Positions 36,204-45,495 of a stretch of 64,000 nucleotides of DNA are shown piece after piece. The notes under the pieces were generated by a model. It made no database searches. It had not been told where the DNA came from and worked only from the letters and a program-made list of their open reading frames with translations. Every line of letters starts with the position of its first letter. Positions within the stretch are counted from its first letter, which is position 1. Made by a program: the position numbers and the translations under genes. The stretch spans positions 434,001 through 498,000 of the forward strand of contig NZ_WEGI01000005.1 of NCBI RefSeq assembly GCF_009604425.1, given 5' to 3'. Source of the DNA: Nocardia aurantia. Its GTDB lineage: Bacteria > Actinomycetota > Actinomycetes > Mycobacteriales > Mycobacteriaceae.

Positions 36204-37340
36204 ATGGTGCACGGGAATCCGGGCGTGGTGCTGGCGCCGGACAAGTTCAAGGGTTCGCTGTCCGCGCCGCGGGTGGCGGAGGCCCTGGCCGCCGGAATCC
36301 ACCGGGTGCTGCCCGCCGCGGACATCCGCCTGCTGCCGGTCGCCGACGGCGGCGACGGTACGGTCGACGCCTTCGTGGCGGCGGGCTGGGAACCGGTGCC
36401 GCTCACGGTGTTCGGACCCACCGGCGAACCCGTGAGCACCTCCTATGCCGTGCACGACGGCACCGCGGTGATCGAATTGGCCACCGCGACAGGGCTGGAG
36501 CGGCTGCCCGGCGGCCGGCTCGATCCATTGCGCGCCGGTACCCACGGACTGGGACTCGCGATCCGGCACGCTCTCGATCACGGCATCCGTTCGGTCGTGC
36601 TGGGACTGGGCGGCAGCGCCTCCACCGACGGCGGCGCGGGCATGCTGCAAGCCCTGGGCCTGCGCATCCTGGATGCGGATGGTCGCGAGATTCCTTCCGG
36701 CGGTGCGGCTCTCGTGGAGGCGGTACGGGTGGACCGGTCCGGGCTGCACCCGGCGCTGGCCGAGACCAGCGTGACCCTCGCCTCCGATGTCGACCATCCG
36801 TTGCTCGGAACGCGGGGAGCGGCAGCCGTTTTCGGCCCGCAGAAGGGTGCGGATCCCGGGCAGATCGCCGTCCTGGAGACCGGATTGCGGCGCTGGGCCG
36901 AACTGATCGGCCCGGAGTTCGCCGACCGTCCCGGCGGGGGTGCGGCCGGCGGCACCGGATTCGGCGCGATGGCGGTGCTCGGCGCCGTCGCGCGGTCCGG
37001 GATCGAGCTGATCCTGGACCTGATCGACTTCCACACCCTGGTCCGGGACGCGGCGCTGGTCGTGACCGGCGAGGGGTCGCTGGACGAGCAGAGCCTGCAC
37101 GGTAAGGCGCCGATCGGCGTCTGTACCGCCGCTCGGACGGCGGGGGTGCCGGTCGTGGCCGTGGCCGGCCGCTGCCTGCTCGACGCCGAGCGGCTGCGGG
37201 AGGCCGGATTCACGGCCTGCTACCCACTGTCCGCCCTCGAGCCGGACCCGGCCCGCTCGATGGCTCGTGCCGCGGAGTTGTTGTCGGAACTGGGGTTTCG
37301 GATAGCCACCGACCACCTCGTGGGGTCGACCGCTCGCTGA
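36204..37340 (+). CDS. Glycerate kinase (GlxK/GarK family)
   Basis: 378 residues. Makes 2- or 3-phosphoglycerate from glycerate and ATP. Signatures: APDKFKGSLSA at the N-terminus, PVADGGDGTVDAF near residue 50, LGLGGSASTDGGAGMLQALG near 135 (LGGSASTDGGAGM), SDVDHPLLGTRGAAAVFGPQKGA near 195 and TGEGSLDEQSLHGKAP near 290. The glucosylglycerate hydrolase at 19 kb would produce glycerate, so the two could act in one salvage route. ATG 36204 and GTG 36207 are both possible starts. Confidence 0.93.
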   Translation: MVHGNPGVVLAPDKFKGSLSAPRVAEALAAGIHRVLPAADIRLLPVADGGDGTVDAFVAAGWEPVPLTVFGPTGEPVSTSYAVHDGTAVIELATATGLERLPGGRLDPLRAGTHGLGLAIRHALDHGIRSVVLGLGGSASTDGGAGMLQALGLRILDADGREIPSGGAALVEAVRVDRSGLHPALAETSVTLASDVDHPLLGTRGAAAVFGPQKGADPGQIAVLETGLRRWAELIGPEFADRPGGGAAGGTGFGAMAVLGAVARSGIELILDLIDFHTLVRDAALVVTGEGSLDEQSLHGKAPIGVCTAARTAGVPVVAVAGRCLLDAERLREAGFTACYPLSALEPDPARSMARAAELLSELGFRIATDHLVGSTAR

Positions 37341-37355
37341 GAGTGCGCGGTCGAA

Positions 37356-37796
37356 TCAGCCGCGGGTGCAGAGGAATTCGACGGCGGCGGCGTAACCCTG
37401 AACACCCATGCCCGCGATCACCGCGGTGGCGATCGGGGAGATGTAGGAATGGTGCCGGAATTCCTCGCGGGCATGCACATTCGAGATGTGCACCTCGACG
37501 ATCGGCACCTCCGGGATCACCAGGGCGTCGCGCAGCGCCACCGACGTGTGGGTGAGGCCGCCGGGATTGATCACGAGGCCGGATGCCACGCCACGGGCGG
37601 CGTGGATCCGATCGATCAGCGCCCCTTCGGAATTCGACTGGAACGCCACGATCTCCCGATCGAAGCGGGCGGCCGTCCGCTCGCACAGTGCGACGATGTC
37701 GTCGAGGGTGTCCGAGCCGTACACCTCGGGCTGCCGGGTGCCCAGCATGTTCAGATTCGGGCCGTTGAGCACGAGGATCGGTGACATGCCGGACAC
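37356..37796 (-). CDS. aroQ: Type II 3-dehydroquinate dehydratase
   Basis: 146 residues, the usual size. Third step of the shikimate pathway, trans-dehydration of 3-dehydroquinate. [20 protein letters not shown] opens the protein (catalytic Tyr at its end), with [28 protein letters not shown] and [17 protein letters not shown] (catalytic His) following. ATG 37787 is a slightly shorter alternative start. It is convergent with glycerate kinase, separated by only 15 bp, and is not next to aroB or aroK here. Confidence 0.96.
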   Translation of the reverse strand: MSGMSPILVLNGPNLNMLGTRQPEVYGSDTLDDIVALCERTAARFDREIVAFQSNSEGALIDRIHAARGVASGLVINPGGLTHTSVALRDALVIPEVPIVEVHISNVHAREEFRHHSYISPIATAVIAGMGVQGYAAAVEFLCTRG

Positions 37797-37821
37797 CCTA
37801 GCGGGACCGGGCGCGGCGGGA

Positions 37822-38463
37822 TCAGAGCCCCTTCGGGCCCTCGGCGCGCAGATCGTCGACCTTGGTCATGGCGGCGCGGAGTTCCTCGAGCCATTCCTCG
37901 GCGTGTTCACCGGCCAGCCGCACGGTCCAGGCCAGCGCGTCGGCGCGGGACCGGGCGACGCCGGCGTCGACGAGGGTGTCGAGCACCCTGCGTTCCGGCT
38001 GGCGCAGCCGGGTCATCACCGGAACGGCCAGGTGGGTGAACATGATTCGCTCGGCGGTCGCCGTGGCGGGCGCCCCGATCGTCACGCCCCAGGCCACGCT
38101 GCGGCCGTACCGGGCCTGCGCCTCCTGCGCGATCTGCATCCGCGCCGGGCGGGTGCTCTCCCGGAATCGCGACACCAGGCCCTCCCGGGTGGCCGCCGGG
38201 ACCTCGGCGTCCGCGGGCGTCCCGGCCGGCGGTTCGGCGTCGGCCGGCGTTTCCTCGTCCTGCGGTTCGCCGGTGGCGGGCAGCGGCAGCCGGCCGATCA
38301 CCACGATCTCGTCGCGGTCGATCTCGATGGTGGGCGCCTCGACGAACCACTCGGCGGGCAATCGTCCGGCGAACCAGTCCGGCGCATCCTTCGGGTCCGG
38401 GAGATCCGCCTGCTGCCAACCGCCCGGGCGGCCGAATCCGCGCCCTCGATGTCCGTGTCTCAT
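37822..38463 (-). CDS. Conserved hypothetical protein, 213 residues
   Basis: Not recognised by name, but composition and codon bias are those of a real gene. The N-terminus is Gly/Arg-rich and basic, then [28 protein letters not shown] as a beta-strand region, an acidic Pro/Ala linker (residues ~65-88) and a helical C-terminal domain with [20 protein letters not shown] and [26 protein letters not shown] (read in parts). An inverted repeat TTGTAA-N6-TTACAA lies in its upstream region. Confidence 0.7.
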   Translation of the reverse strand: MRHGHRGRGFGRPGGWQQADLPDPKDAPDWFAGRLPAEWFVEAPTIEIDRDEIVVIGRLPLPATGEPQDEETPADAEPPAGTPADAEVPAATREGLVSRFRESTRPARMQIAQEAQARYGRSVAWGVTIGAPATATAERIMFTHLAVPVMTRLRQPERRVLDTLVDAGVARSRADALAWTVRLAGEHAEEWLEELRAAMTKVDDLRAEGPKGL

Positions 38464-38495
38464 TTTCGTACCTCACTGAGTTTCGGAGTGACACG

Positions 38496-38513
38496 TTGTA
38501 ACTGTGATTACAA
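38496..38513. promoter_or_regulatory. TTGTAA-N6-TTACAA inverted repeat
   Basis: Exact six-base arms around TCACAG-type spacer (on the minus strand), 33-50 bp before the 213-residue gene. AT-rich against its surroundings and positioned like an operator over the promoter. No other gene or strong hairpin is seen in the 321-bp gap to 38784. Confidence 0.45.
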
Positions 38514-38784
38514 GATTACGCGGGTACGGCGGTAACGAATTACGCCGTCGGAGAACGGTCCCTCGGGCCCGAAAGTGATGACCGCCGCTAACTAACGATT
38601 GCGCGACCGATCCGGCGAAAGTTGCGATCCGGGCACTATGGTGGTCGTCGAGTATGGCGCTGAACATTCAGAATGCGGGTCGGCGCGCCCCCGTCCCGAC
38701 CGGACGGTGCGGCGGAATCGTGGACGCTGCCTCGGGTACCGTTGGGCTGTTGCCGGAGTGACGAGGGTGAAGAGTGGGGCCGAT

Positions 38785-40467
38785 ATGGATGTGTGGGGAT
38801 CCCGCCGCATTCGGGTACGCGGCGCACTGACAGTGCTGAGCGCGGCCCTCGTGGCCATGGCGACCGGTTCGTGCGCGCTGCCCAGCAAACCCAGCGGTCC
38901 GGAGGGCGTGGTCGAGCACTTCACCCAGTTGCTCGACAAACGGGATGCGACCAACGCGGCGGGCCTGACCTCGTATCCCAGTGGCGCCGAGGCCACGTTG
39001 AAGCAGATGTTCGACGGTCTCGGTGCCGGCAAGCCCGATTATCAGCTGGCCCAGTACATCAACCTCGACGCCGATTCCGGCATGTTCAACCTCAGGGCCA
39101 ACTGGAATTTCGGGCCCGGCAAGGACTGGAGTTACGACCTTCAGGGCAGTATCCGGAAGCTGGCTATCGGATGGCGAATCTCCTGGGATCCCGGTGTCGT
39201 GATGCCCGCGCTGGACAATCAGCACACGGTGAAGTTCGTCCGTACCGACCCGACCCCGCCGCCGAAGGTCAACGACAACGCCGGTGAGGCGTTGATGACC
39301 CAGCAGACCGTCAATGTGGTCAAGGTGGATCCGACCAGGACTTCCGACCTGATCGCGACGACGAATGCCCTCGCCGACGCAATCAAGCCGGTGGCTCCTT
39401 TGATCACCGGCGGCTCGCTGATGCAGGACATCTCGGCGGCCCAGGGCAAGCCGATCACCGCGGTGACCCTGCGCGACGACGACTTCGCGGTACTCCAGCC
39501 GCGCATGGCGGCGATCCCGGGCGTGGTGATGGAGCAGCAGCCGAAGGTGATCGCGACCGATCGCCGAGTCTGGTCACCGCTGCTGGACGCGCTGCGCAAC
39601 GTGTGGCAGGAGGACCGCGATCAGCACGCCGGATGGGGCGTGCAGTTGCTGGAGCCGAACGGCCACCTGGTCACCCAGCTCGCCGGGCAGCCGGGCCCGC
39701 CCGCACCCGATGTCGCCTCCACCCTGGACCCGCGGCTGCAGCGCGCCGCCGAGGACGCGGTGGTCAGCGCCGGCACCGCGGCCTCGATCGTCGCCATCCA
39801 GCCGTCCACCGGCGCGGTGGTCGCCACCGCGCAGAACACCTATGCCAGCGAACAGGGTTCGCCCGCCTTCACCGCCGCCTATCCGGTCGGCGGGGTCGCC
39901 GATCTGTTCAAGGCCGTCGCCGCGGTGGTGAAGAAGAAAGCGCCGCAGGACGTCTCGCTGCAGGACACCGCCGAGGCGGCGACCATGCTCGGCGTCGGCG
40001 TCGGGTACCGGGTGGCCGGGCTCGACCAGACCACCGGCCGGTTGCCGATCTCCGGCAAGGGCGTGGAGCAGGTCAACAAGGGCAGCAGCGATCCGATCCT
40101 GGCCAGCCCGTTCGGTATGGCGATCGCCGCCGCGGCCATCGCGCACGGCGGCCTGATCCCCCCGATGATCGAGATCGGCCGGCCCGCCACCACCGACGCG
40201 CAGATCAACCCGCTGCCCGGTGAGGCGGTGGACAGGTTGCGCGCGATGCTGCACGACGAGGCCGACCGCGGGCCGGATCTGGCGGCCGTGCGGCATTACG
40301 CGGGCGTCACCGCCTTCTCCGCGAAGGGGGGCACCGGCGGCTGGCTGCTCGCCACCATGGGCGATCTGGCTTTCGCGGTGCACATCGATGATGTCGATTC
40401 CGGCGACGCCACCGCCCGCATGGCGGCCCGGCTGCTGCAATCGCTCGCATCCCCCGACAGCAAGTAG
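38785..40467 (+). CDS. Penicillin-binding-like lipoprotein, nucleophilic Ser apparently lost
   Basis: 560 residues. Signal peptide with probable lipobox (TGSC, residues ~28-31), an NTF2-like MecA-N domain (GPEGVVEHFTQLLDKRDA) and a transpeptidase-fold domain (STLDPRLQRAAEDAV, SPFGMAIAAAAIAHGGLIPP). The expected SxxK is replaced: the aligned site reads GVADLFK, with Asp373 where Ser should be and Lys376 kept. The KTG motif reads AKGGTGG. It is therefore probably not a transpeptidase but a pseudo-enzyme or scaffold. ATG 38785 follows GTGGGG; a longer frame exists upstream. Confidence 0.8.
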   Translation: MDVWGSRRIRVRGALTVLSAALVAMATGSCALPSKPSGPEGVVEHFTQLLDKRDATNAAGLTSYPSGAEATLKQMFDGLGAGKPDYQLAQYINLDADSGMFNLRANWNFGPGKDWSYDLQGSIRKLAIGWRISWDPGVVMPALDNQHTVKFVRTDPTPPPKVNDNAGEALMTQQTVNVVKVDPTRTSDLIATTNALADAIKPVAPLITGGSLMQDISAAQGKPITAVTLRDDDFAVLQPRMAAIPGVVMEQQPKVIATDRRVWSPLLDALRNVWQEDRDQHAGWGVQLLEPNGHLVTQLAGQPGPPAPDVASTLDPRLQRAAEDAVVSAGTAASIVAIQPSTGAVVATAQNTYASEQGSPAFTAAYPVGGVADLFKAVAAVVKKKAPQDVSLQDTAEAATMLGVGVGYRVAGLDQTTGRLPISGKGVEQVNKGSSDPILASPFGMAIAAAAIAHGGLIPPMIEIGRPATTDAQINPLPGEAVDRLRAMLHDEADRGPDLAAVRHYAGVTAFSAKGGTGGWLLATMGDLAFAVHIDDVDSGDATARMAARLLQSLASPDSK

Positions 40468-40580
40468 GCCCGGACCGGGCCGTCGTCCGGCCGTCGCGGT
40501 ATGCGCCCGATGGCATCGCAGACGCAGCGCACGGCGGGCCTGGCCGGACCCTTGCGGGCCGGGCATGCGCGGAACGGCCG

Positions 40581-40958
40581 TCAGCGCAAAGCTTTCCAGG
40601 CCGCGCGCCAGCCCAGCAGGAACAGTGCCAGCACGGTGGCCGCCACGACGATGAAGCTGGGTTCGGTGCCCTGCCCGCTGATCACCCGCAGCACCATGCC
40701 GCCCGCGACCGTGCAGAACCACACCACGACCCCCGTCGGCCACAGTGGGCGCGCATCGAAACGTCGTATCGCCGAACCGAATTCGCCGTCGGCGCGCAGC
40801 ACCGCCGCCACTGCCCAGCCGAGCAGCAGACCGGCGCCGAACGGCCAGAAGGTGCGCAGGAGGCCGGGGAACACCGCCTCGTGATGGCTTTGCCGGCCGA
40901 TCAGGCAGAACAGGATCACCAGCACGGCGTCGATCACCAACGGCACCAGTCTCTTCAC
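40581..40958 (-). CDS. DUF3054-family membrane protein
   Basis: 125 residues with four membrane helices: VPLVIDAVLVILFCLIG, TFWPFGAGLLLGWAVAA, WPTGVVVWFCTVAGGMVLR and FIVVAATVLALFLLGWRA. The DUF3054 pattern DAVLVILFCLIGR and RPFWPTGVVVW-like WPTG are present. Length is typical. No function known. It is convergent with the penicillin-binding-like gene. Confidence 0.82.
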   Translation of the reverse strand: MKRLVPLVIDAVLVILFCLIGRQSHHEAVFPGLLRTFWPFGAGLLLGWAVAAVLRADGEFGSAIRRFDARPLWPTGVVVWFCTVAGGMVLRVISGQGTEPSFIVVAATVLALFLLGWRAAWKALR

Positions 40959-41012
40959 GCCGCTCAGGTTAACCGGGAATCCGGCCGGATCGGTCGTGAA
41001 CCCGATGCGCGG

Positions 41013-42200
41013 CTATTCGCCCGGCGCGCTGTCGGCGGCCTCCGGTCCGGGCGGCGTGAGCGGCCGGTTGGTCTCACCCAGCAGCCGCTGCTCGGCCAGG
41101 ATCGCCGAGCGCCGCTCGAACTCCTGCTCGTATTCCGCGTCCCCGGCGTGCGGCGTGCGGAACAGGAAGGCGAACACGATCCAGCCCACCACCGCCACCA
41201 GGATGAAGCTGACCAGCCGGTACACGAAGGCCGCCGCCACCGCCTGAGCCGCCGGCAGTCCCGCGGCGGCGGTGAGGCTGTAGATGAGGGTGGCGTCCAC
41301 GTAGACGATGCCGCCCGGCGCGAACGGGATGGTCCCGACCGCCTTGCCGACGCTGAACGCGATCATCAGCCCGGCCAGCCGCGGCTCGCCGCCCACCGCG
41401 TAGCAGGCCGCGCCGAGACAGGCCACGTCACCGAGCCGATGCATCAGTGCCCACAGCCCCACCAGAGCGCCGTCGCGGCGGCCCAGATCCACCGATTCCA
41501 GCTGATGGATCAGCTCGTCGACCTGGTCGAGGCCCTCGTCGAGCGGGCGGCTCTTATCCCACAGCAGCCGGATCCGGTTGGACAGCCGGAGCAGGCGGCG
41601 CAGGATCGCCTGGATCGAGCCGGGATTGGCGGACACGTAATTGCCGCCGGCGATCAGCAGCACCACCGCGCCCAGGGACAGGATCAGTTGCCACGGCCCG
41701 ATCCGGTCGCCGACCAGCACCGCACCGCCGACGCCGAGCAGCACCATGCCGACCGCGGCCACCACGCCCGACATCACCAGCTGCCAGGACGCCACGATCG
41801 CGCTCGCGCCCCAGCGCCGGGTGTGCCGATAGGTGAAGGCGGTCGAGAACACCTGACCGGCGGGGAGCGTCACCGACATCGCGGTCGAGCCCAACACCAC
41901 GGCCAGCGACTTGCGCTGACTCACCTCGACGCCGCCGGCGCGCAGCAACTGCTTCTGGATCCGGCCGAAGCCGCTCATCGAGACCGCCTGCATCAGGATG
42001 CAGGCGGCGACCCAGCCCCAGTGCACCTCGGAGAGGTTCTTCCAGGACTCGTGCAGGCGTGGCCAGAGATAGACGCCCTCGGTGATCAGGAGTGCGGACA
42101 GCAGAATGCCCAGCACCCACTTGACCCAGCGGAACCGTCCCTTCCCGCCGGACCGCGGGAGCGGTGCCGAAGCACCGGCAGGTTCACCTCGGGCCGTCAC
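41013..42200 (-). CDS. UPF0104/lysylphosphatidylglycerol synthase-type membrane protein
   Basis: 395 residues with about eight membrane helices, matching the membrane half of MprF-type proteins without the cytosolic aminoacyl-transfer domain. Visible segments are ILLSALLITEGVYLWPRL, SVTLPAGQVFSTAFTYRHTRRWG, and FAPGGIVYVDATLIYSLTAAAGLP near residue 330. It likely flips or moves a lipid-linked substrate. Start GTG 42200; another ATG at 42263 would overlap the upstream cyclase gene. From memory it corresponds in position to Rv0204c beside the AI-2E gene. Confidence 0.8.
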   Translation of the reverse strand: MTARGEPAGASAPLPRSGGKGRFRWVKWVLGILLSALLITEGVYLWPRLHESWKNLSEVHWGWVAACILMQAVSMSGFGRIQKQLLRAGGVEVSQRKSLAVVLGSTAMSVTLPAGQVFSTAFTYRHTRRWGASAIVASWQLVMSGVVAAVGMVLLGVGGAVLVGDRIGPWQLILSLGAVVLLIAGGNYVSANPGSIQAILRRLLRLSNRIRLLWDKSRPLDEGLDQVDELIHQLESVDLGRRDGALVGLWALMHRLGDVACLGAACYAVGGEPRLAGLMIAFSVGKAVGTIPFAPGGIVYVDATLIYSLTAAAGLPAAQAVAAAFVYRLVSFILVAVVGWIVFAFLFRTPHAGDAEYEQEFERRSAILAEQRLLGETNRPLTPPGPEAADSAPGE

Positions 42201-42225
42201 TCCGTCAGAGTAACGAATTCGACGC

Positions 42226-43773
42226 CTATCGCGCCGCTCCCGTCGGCGGCTCCCCGGCGGCACCCGGATCGACGCGCGGCCAGGCCAGCCGGGTCTTGCG
42301 GCGGCGGCCCCGCAACTGCACCTCGTCGCCGGATTCCCAGCACCGCTGTTCCTGCTCGTCGGCGAAGTACAGCGCGCTGCCGGAGGTGAGTACCCGGCCG
42401 GGATACTCCTTCGCCAGTTCGGTGAGCCGGGACGCCTCGTTCACCGGATCGCCGATCACCGTGTACTCGAACCGATTCGCGGCGCCGATGTTCCCGGCCA
42501 CCGCCAGTCCCGCCGACACCCCGATGCCGACATCCAGATCGGGCAGCGCTCGCAGCGCCCCGCGCAGGTCCCGGGCCGCCGCCAGCGCGGCGGTCGGCGC
42601 GTCCGGACGATCCAGCGGCGCACCGAAGATGGCCAGCGCGGCATCGCCGACGAACTTGTTGATCAGGCCGTTGTGCCGGTCGACGACATCGACGACGATC
42701 CGGAAGAACTCGTTGAGCAGGGCCACCACCTCGGTCGGCGGGCGTTCCGCCGCCGTCGCGGTCGAGCCGACCATGTCGACGAACAGCACCGCCACGAACC
42801 GGGTCTCGCCGCCGAGTTCGGTACCGTACTCCAGGGCCCGGCGGGCGACCTCCTCGCCGACGTGCTGGCCGAACAGCTCCTGCAGTTCGCGGCGCTGCGC
42901 GGCCTCCTCCATCATCCGGTTGAAACCGACCTGCAGCAGGCCGATCTCGCTGCCGTCGAACACCTCCACCTGGACATCGCGGGCGCCCTCCTGCACCCGT
43001 GCGATCGCCCGCGACAGCTGCCGCACCGGATCGGAGATGCTGGAACCGGTCAGCATGGACAGCGCCAGCGCCTGCAGGATCACCACCCCGCACAGCAGCA
43101 GGATCGCCACCGCCATCGACTGGGCCGAGAACTTCACCTGCGAGGAGATCTCGGTGACGCACAGCAGCACGATCGCGATGGTCGGCGCGAAGGTGCCCAT
43201 GCCCCAGGTCATCGCCATCCGGGTGCCGACGCCGGGGGTCAGATGGTGGTCGAACATGCCGGTGGTCAACGCCTGTGCGGCCACCGGGCGCAGAATCCGC
43301 TCGCCGAGCATGTACGTGAAGCCGAAGACGATGGTGGCGGCCATGATCTCGGTCACGACCACCGCGCCGGCCAGCCGCGGGGTGTCCACTACGGTCACCG
43401 CCAGTACGGCGCCGCCGATCAGCCACAGCCCGAGATGCACGATCGCCTGCCGCAGCGGCGCGTGCAGGGCCGCCATCTGTTCCTGCCGGCTGGGCGGGCC
43501 GCCACGCACCTGCCAGCGCATCACCGGGCGGAGCATCAGTGCGGCGGCCGCCACGCTCAGCACCCCGCCGATGACGAAGATCAGTACGGGGACCAGCAGT
43601 CCCGCGCGCCGGACCCCGCTCGGCGCACCCTCGGGCGCGGGAAGTCCGTACTGGATGAAGGCCCAGACCAGAACCGCACCGAACGCGTTGGCCGCCAGCA
43701 TCGAGGCGAGATACAACGGCCAACGGGTGTGCATGGTCTGTTTGACCGCTTCCAGCGATGTGGTTCCGGTCAT
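42226..43773 (-). CDS. Membrane-bound class III adenylate/guanylate cyclase with HAMP domain
   Basis: 515 residues. Six membrane helices in the first ~265 residues, a HAMP linker (SISDPVRQLSRAIARVQEGA near 275) and a class III cyclase domain. Metal-binding Asp are in LFVDMVGST and KFVGDAALAIFG, and the transition-state residues in VIGDPVNEASRL. The purine-selecting Lys is in NKFVGD. The C-terminus is basic (RGRRRKTRLAW). Converts ATP (or GTP) to the cyclic nucleotide. Similar to the many mycobacterial membrane cyclases. Confidence 0.92.
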   Translation of the reverse strand: MTGTTSLEAVKQTMHTRWPLYLASMLAANAFGAVLVWAFIQYGLPAPEGAPSGVRRAGLLVPVLIFVIGGVLSVAAAALMLRPVMRWQVRGGPPSRQEQMAALHAPLRQAIVHLGLWLIGGAVLAVTVVDTPRLAGAVVVTEIMAATIVFGFTYMLGERILRPVAAQALTTGMFDHHLTPGVGTRMAMTWGMGTFAPTIAIVLLCVTEISSQVKFSAQSMAVAILLLCGVVILQALALSMLTGSSISDPVRQLSRAIARVQEGARDVQVEVFDGSEIGLLQVGFNRMMEEAAQRRELQELFGQHVGEEVARRALEYGTELGGETRFVAVLFVDMVGSTATAAERPPTEVVALLNEFFRIVVDVVDRHNGLINKFVGDAALAIFGAPLDRPDAPTAALAAARDLRGALRALPDLDVGIGVSAGLAVAGNIGAANRFEYTVIGDPVNEASRLTELAKEYPGRVLTSGSALYFADEQEQRCWESGDEVQLRGRRRKTRLAWPRVDPGAAGEPPTGAAR

Positions 43774-43940
43774 GTAGGTACGGAGTCCGGTCTTGCTTGC
43801 AGGGGCGGCGGCACGATCACCAATCTATCGTTCCGGGCGATTCCGGGCAGGTGGCGCTCCCGGATCTGTGCGCGCCGCCGTCCGCACCACATTCCGCCGG
43901 GAGCAACCGCCCACCCCGCCCGATTCCGGTTAGGCTCGCG

Positions 43941-44139
43941 GGCATGAGCGGCAAGGGCCGGAGGCGGCAGCGGAGCATCACCACGGAGGCCCTCCGCTCG
44001 TGCCCCGGTGGATACGGCATGAGCGGCAAGGGCCGGAGGCGGCAGCGGACCATCACCACGGAGGCCCTCACCACGGAGGCCCTCCGCGCATGCTCCGTCG
44101 AATCGGCATGAGCGGGGAGGGGCCGGAAGTGGCAGCGGA
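43941..44139. repeat. Imperfect direct repeats in the AI-2E leader, each with a start codon
   Basis: A 53-bp unit beginning GGCATGAGCGGCAAGGGC occurs at 43941-43993 and 44016-44068 with one mismatch. A diverged, partial third copy at 44105-44139 supplies the AI-2E start codon. A 16-17-bp CACCACGGAGGCCCTC is additionally duplicated around 44055-44085. Confidence 0.8.
43944..44111 (+). CDS. Possible upstream ORF overlapping the AI-2E start
   Basis: A 55-residue frame starting at the ATG of the first leader repeat. It is composed largely of two copies of MSGKGRRRQR and ITTEAL. Its TGA overlaps the AI-2E ATG as ATGA, the arrangement of coupled genes. No strong ribosome binding site precedes it, and the product is repeat-derived, so it may be a coupling leader or simply a by-product of the duplication. 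Confidence 0.35.
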   Translation: MSGKGRRRQRSITTEALRSCPGGYGMSGKGRRRQRTITTEALTTEALRACSVESA

Positions 44140-45433
44140 GCGAGTGCCGGACCGGGACATCACGATCGACGAGGGGGCCGAGGCTACCGTGGCACACGAT
44201 TACGGGAGTTCGCCGCCGGCGCCCAGGGGACGGCTGGTGGCCGGTAGCCGGGTCTACCGTGATCCCGCCGACGCGGTGCACCCCTTGGTACGGCAGACCG
44301 CGGAGTGGTGCTGGCGGCTGCTGGTCATCCTGATCTCGGTGCTGGTGATGGCCTATCTGGCGCACCGGCTGACCACGGTCGTGATCCCGCTGGCCATCGG
44401 GCTGCTGGCCGCGGCGCTGTTGTCGCCGCTGGTGGATCTGCTGCAGCGGTTCGGATTACCGCGCGGCGTCGGGGTTTTCGTGGCGCTGGTCGGTTCGCTC
44501 GGTCTGCTGGCCGGCATCTTCACCTTCGTGATCGAGCAGTTCATCACCGGCGTGCCGCAACTGACCGACGAATTCAAGACCAGCATCAACAGCGTGCAGG
44601 ACTGGCTGATCAACGGTCCGCTGCATATGAGCAACGACCAGATCCGCAACGCGGGCAACACGATCATCAAGACCCTGGAGTCGAACCAGCAGTCGCTGAC
44701 CAGCGGCGCGCTGACCACGGCGACGGTGATCGGGGAATTTCTCACCGGCACCTTCCTCACCCTGTTCATCACCATTTTCTTCATCTACGGCGGCGACCAG
44801 ATCTGGCATTTCGTCACCCGGATCGTTCCGACCCCGCACCGGGATCGGGTCCGCGTCGCCGGGCGGCTGGGTTTCGGCACGCTGATCGGCTTCGTGCGGG
44901 CGACGGTGGTGGTCGCCGGGGTGGACGCCATCGGTATCGGTGCGGGTCTGGCGATCCTCAATGTGCCACTCGCGCTGCCGCTGGCCTCGCTGGTGTTCAT
45001 CGGCGCGTTCATTCCGATCATCGGGTCGTTGCTGGCCGGCACCATCGCGGTCTTCCTCGCGCTCATGACGAAGGGCATGGTCACGGCGCTGATCGTGCTG
45101 GGTATCACGATCGCGGTGATGCAGTTGGAAAGTCATGTGCTGCAGCCGCTTCTGCTCGGCCGCGCGGTGCGGATCCATCCGCTGGCGGTGATTCTCGCGA
45201 TCACCGCGGGTGTGGTGCTGGCCGGCATCGCGGGCGGCCTGCTGGCGGTGCCGTTCGTGGCCGTCATGAACACGGCCGTGCGGTCGCTGCTGGCCAGCAG
45301 CCCGACCGTCCTCCTCGAGGAGTTGACCAGCGGCAAGCCCGGCGAACCGATGTTCCACGCGGATCCGGACGAACCGACCCCCGGCCGATATGAGATGCCG
45401 GGAGCCGAATCCGACGCGGCCACCGAGGGCTGA
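44108..45433 (+). CDS. AI-2E (PerM/YhhT) family transporter
   Basis: 441 residues. A polar 70-residue N-terminus precedes seven to eight membrane helices (LLVILISVLVMAYLAHRL, LFITIFFIYGGD, LVFIGAFIPIIGSLLAG). The family motif region GAFIPIIGSLLAGTIAV and MQLESHVLQPLLLGRAVRIHPLAVIL (read as HVLQPLLLGRAVRIHPLA) is near 300-360. Substrate unproven; some members export autoinducer-2. From memory it occupies the Rv0205 position next to mmpL3. Its start codon lies within a diverged leader repeat. Confidence 0.88.
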   Translation: MSGEGPEVAAERVPDRDITIDEGAEATVAHDYGSSPPAPRGRLVAGSRVYRDPADAVHPLVRQTAEWCWRLLVILISVLVMAYLAHRLTTVVIPLAIGLLAAALLSPLVDLLQRFGLPRGVGVFVALVGSLGLLAGIFTFVIEQFITGVPQLTDEFKTSINSVQDWLINGPLHMSNDQIRNAGNTIIKTLESNQQSLTSGALTTATVIGEFLTGTFLTLFITIFFIYGGDQIWHFVTRIVPTPHRDRVRVAGRLGFGTLIGFVRATVVVAGVDAIGIGAGLAILNVPLALPLASLVFIGAFIPIIGSLLAGTIAVFLALMTKGMVTALIVLGITIAVMQLESHVLQPLLLGRAVRIHPLAVILAITAGVVLAGIAGGLLAVPFVAVMNTAVRSLLASSPTVLLEELTSGKPGEPMFHADPDEPTPGRYEMPGAESDAATEG

Positions 45434-45495
45434 CGGATACCGATTCGGGGTTTGCCCTGATGTGCGGGACCCCCGCCGTCGGTAACTTGGATGCC

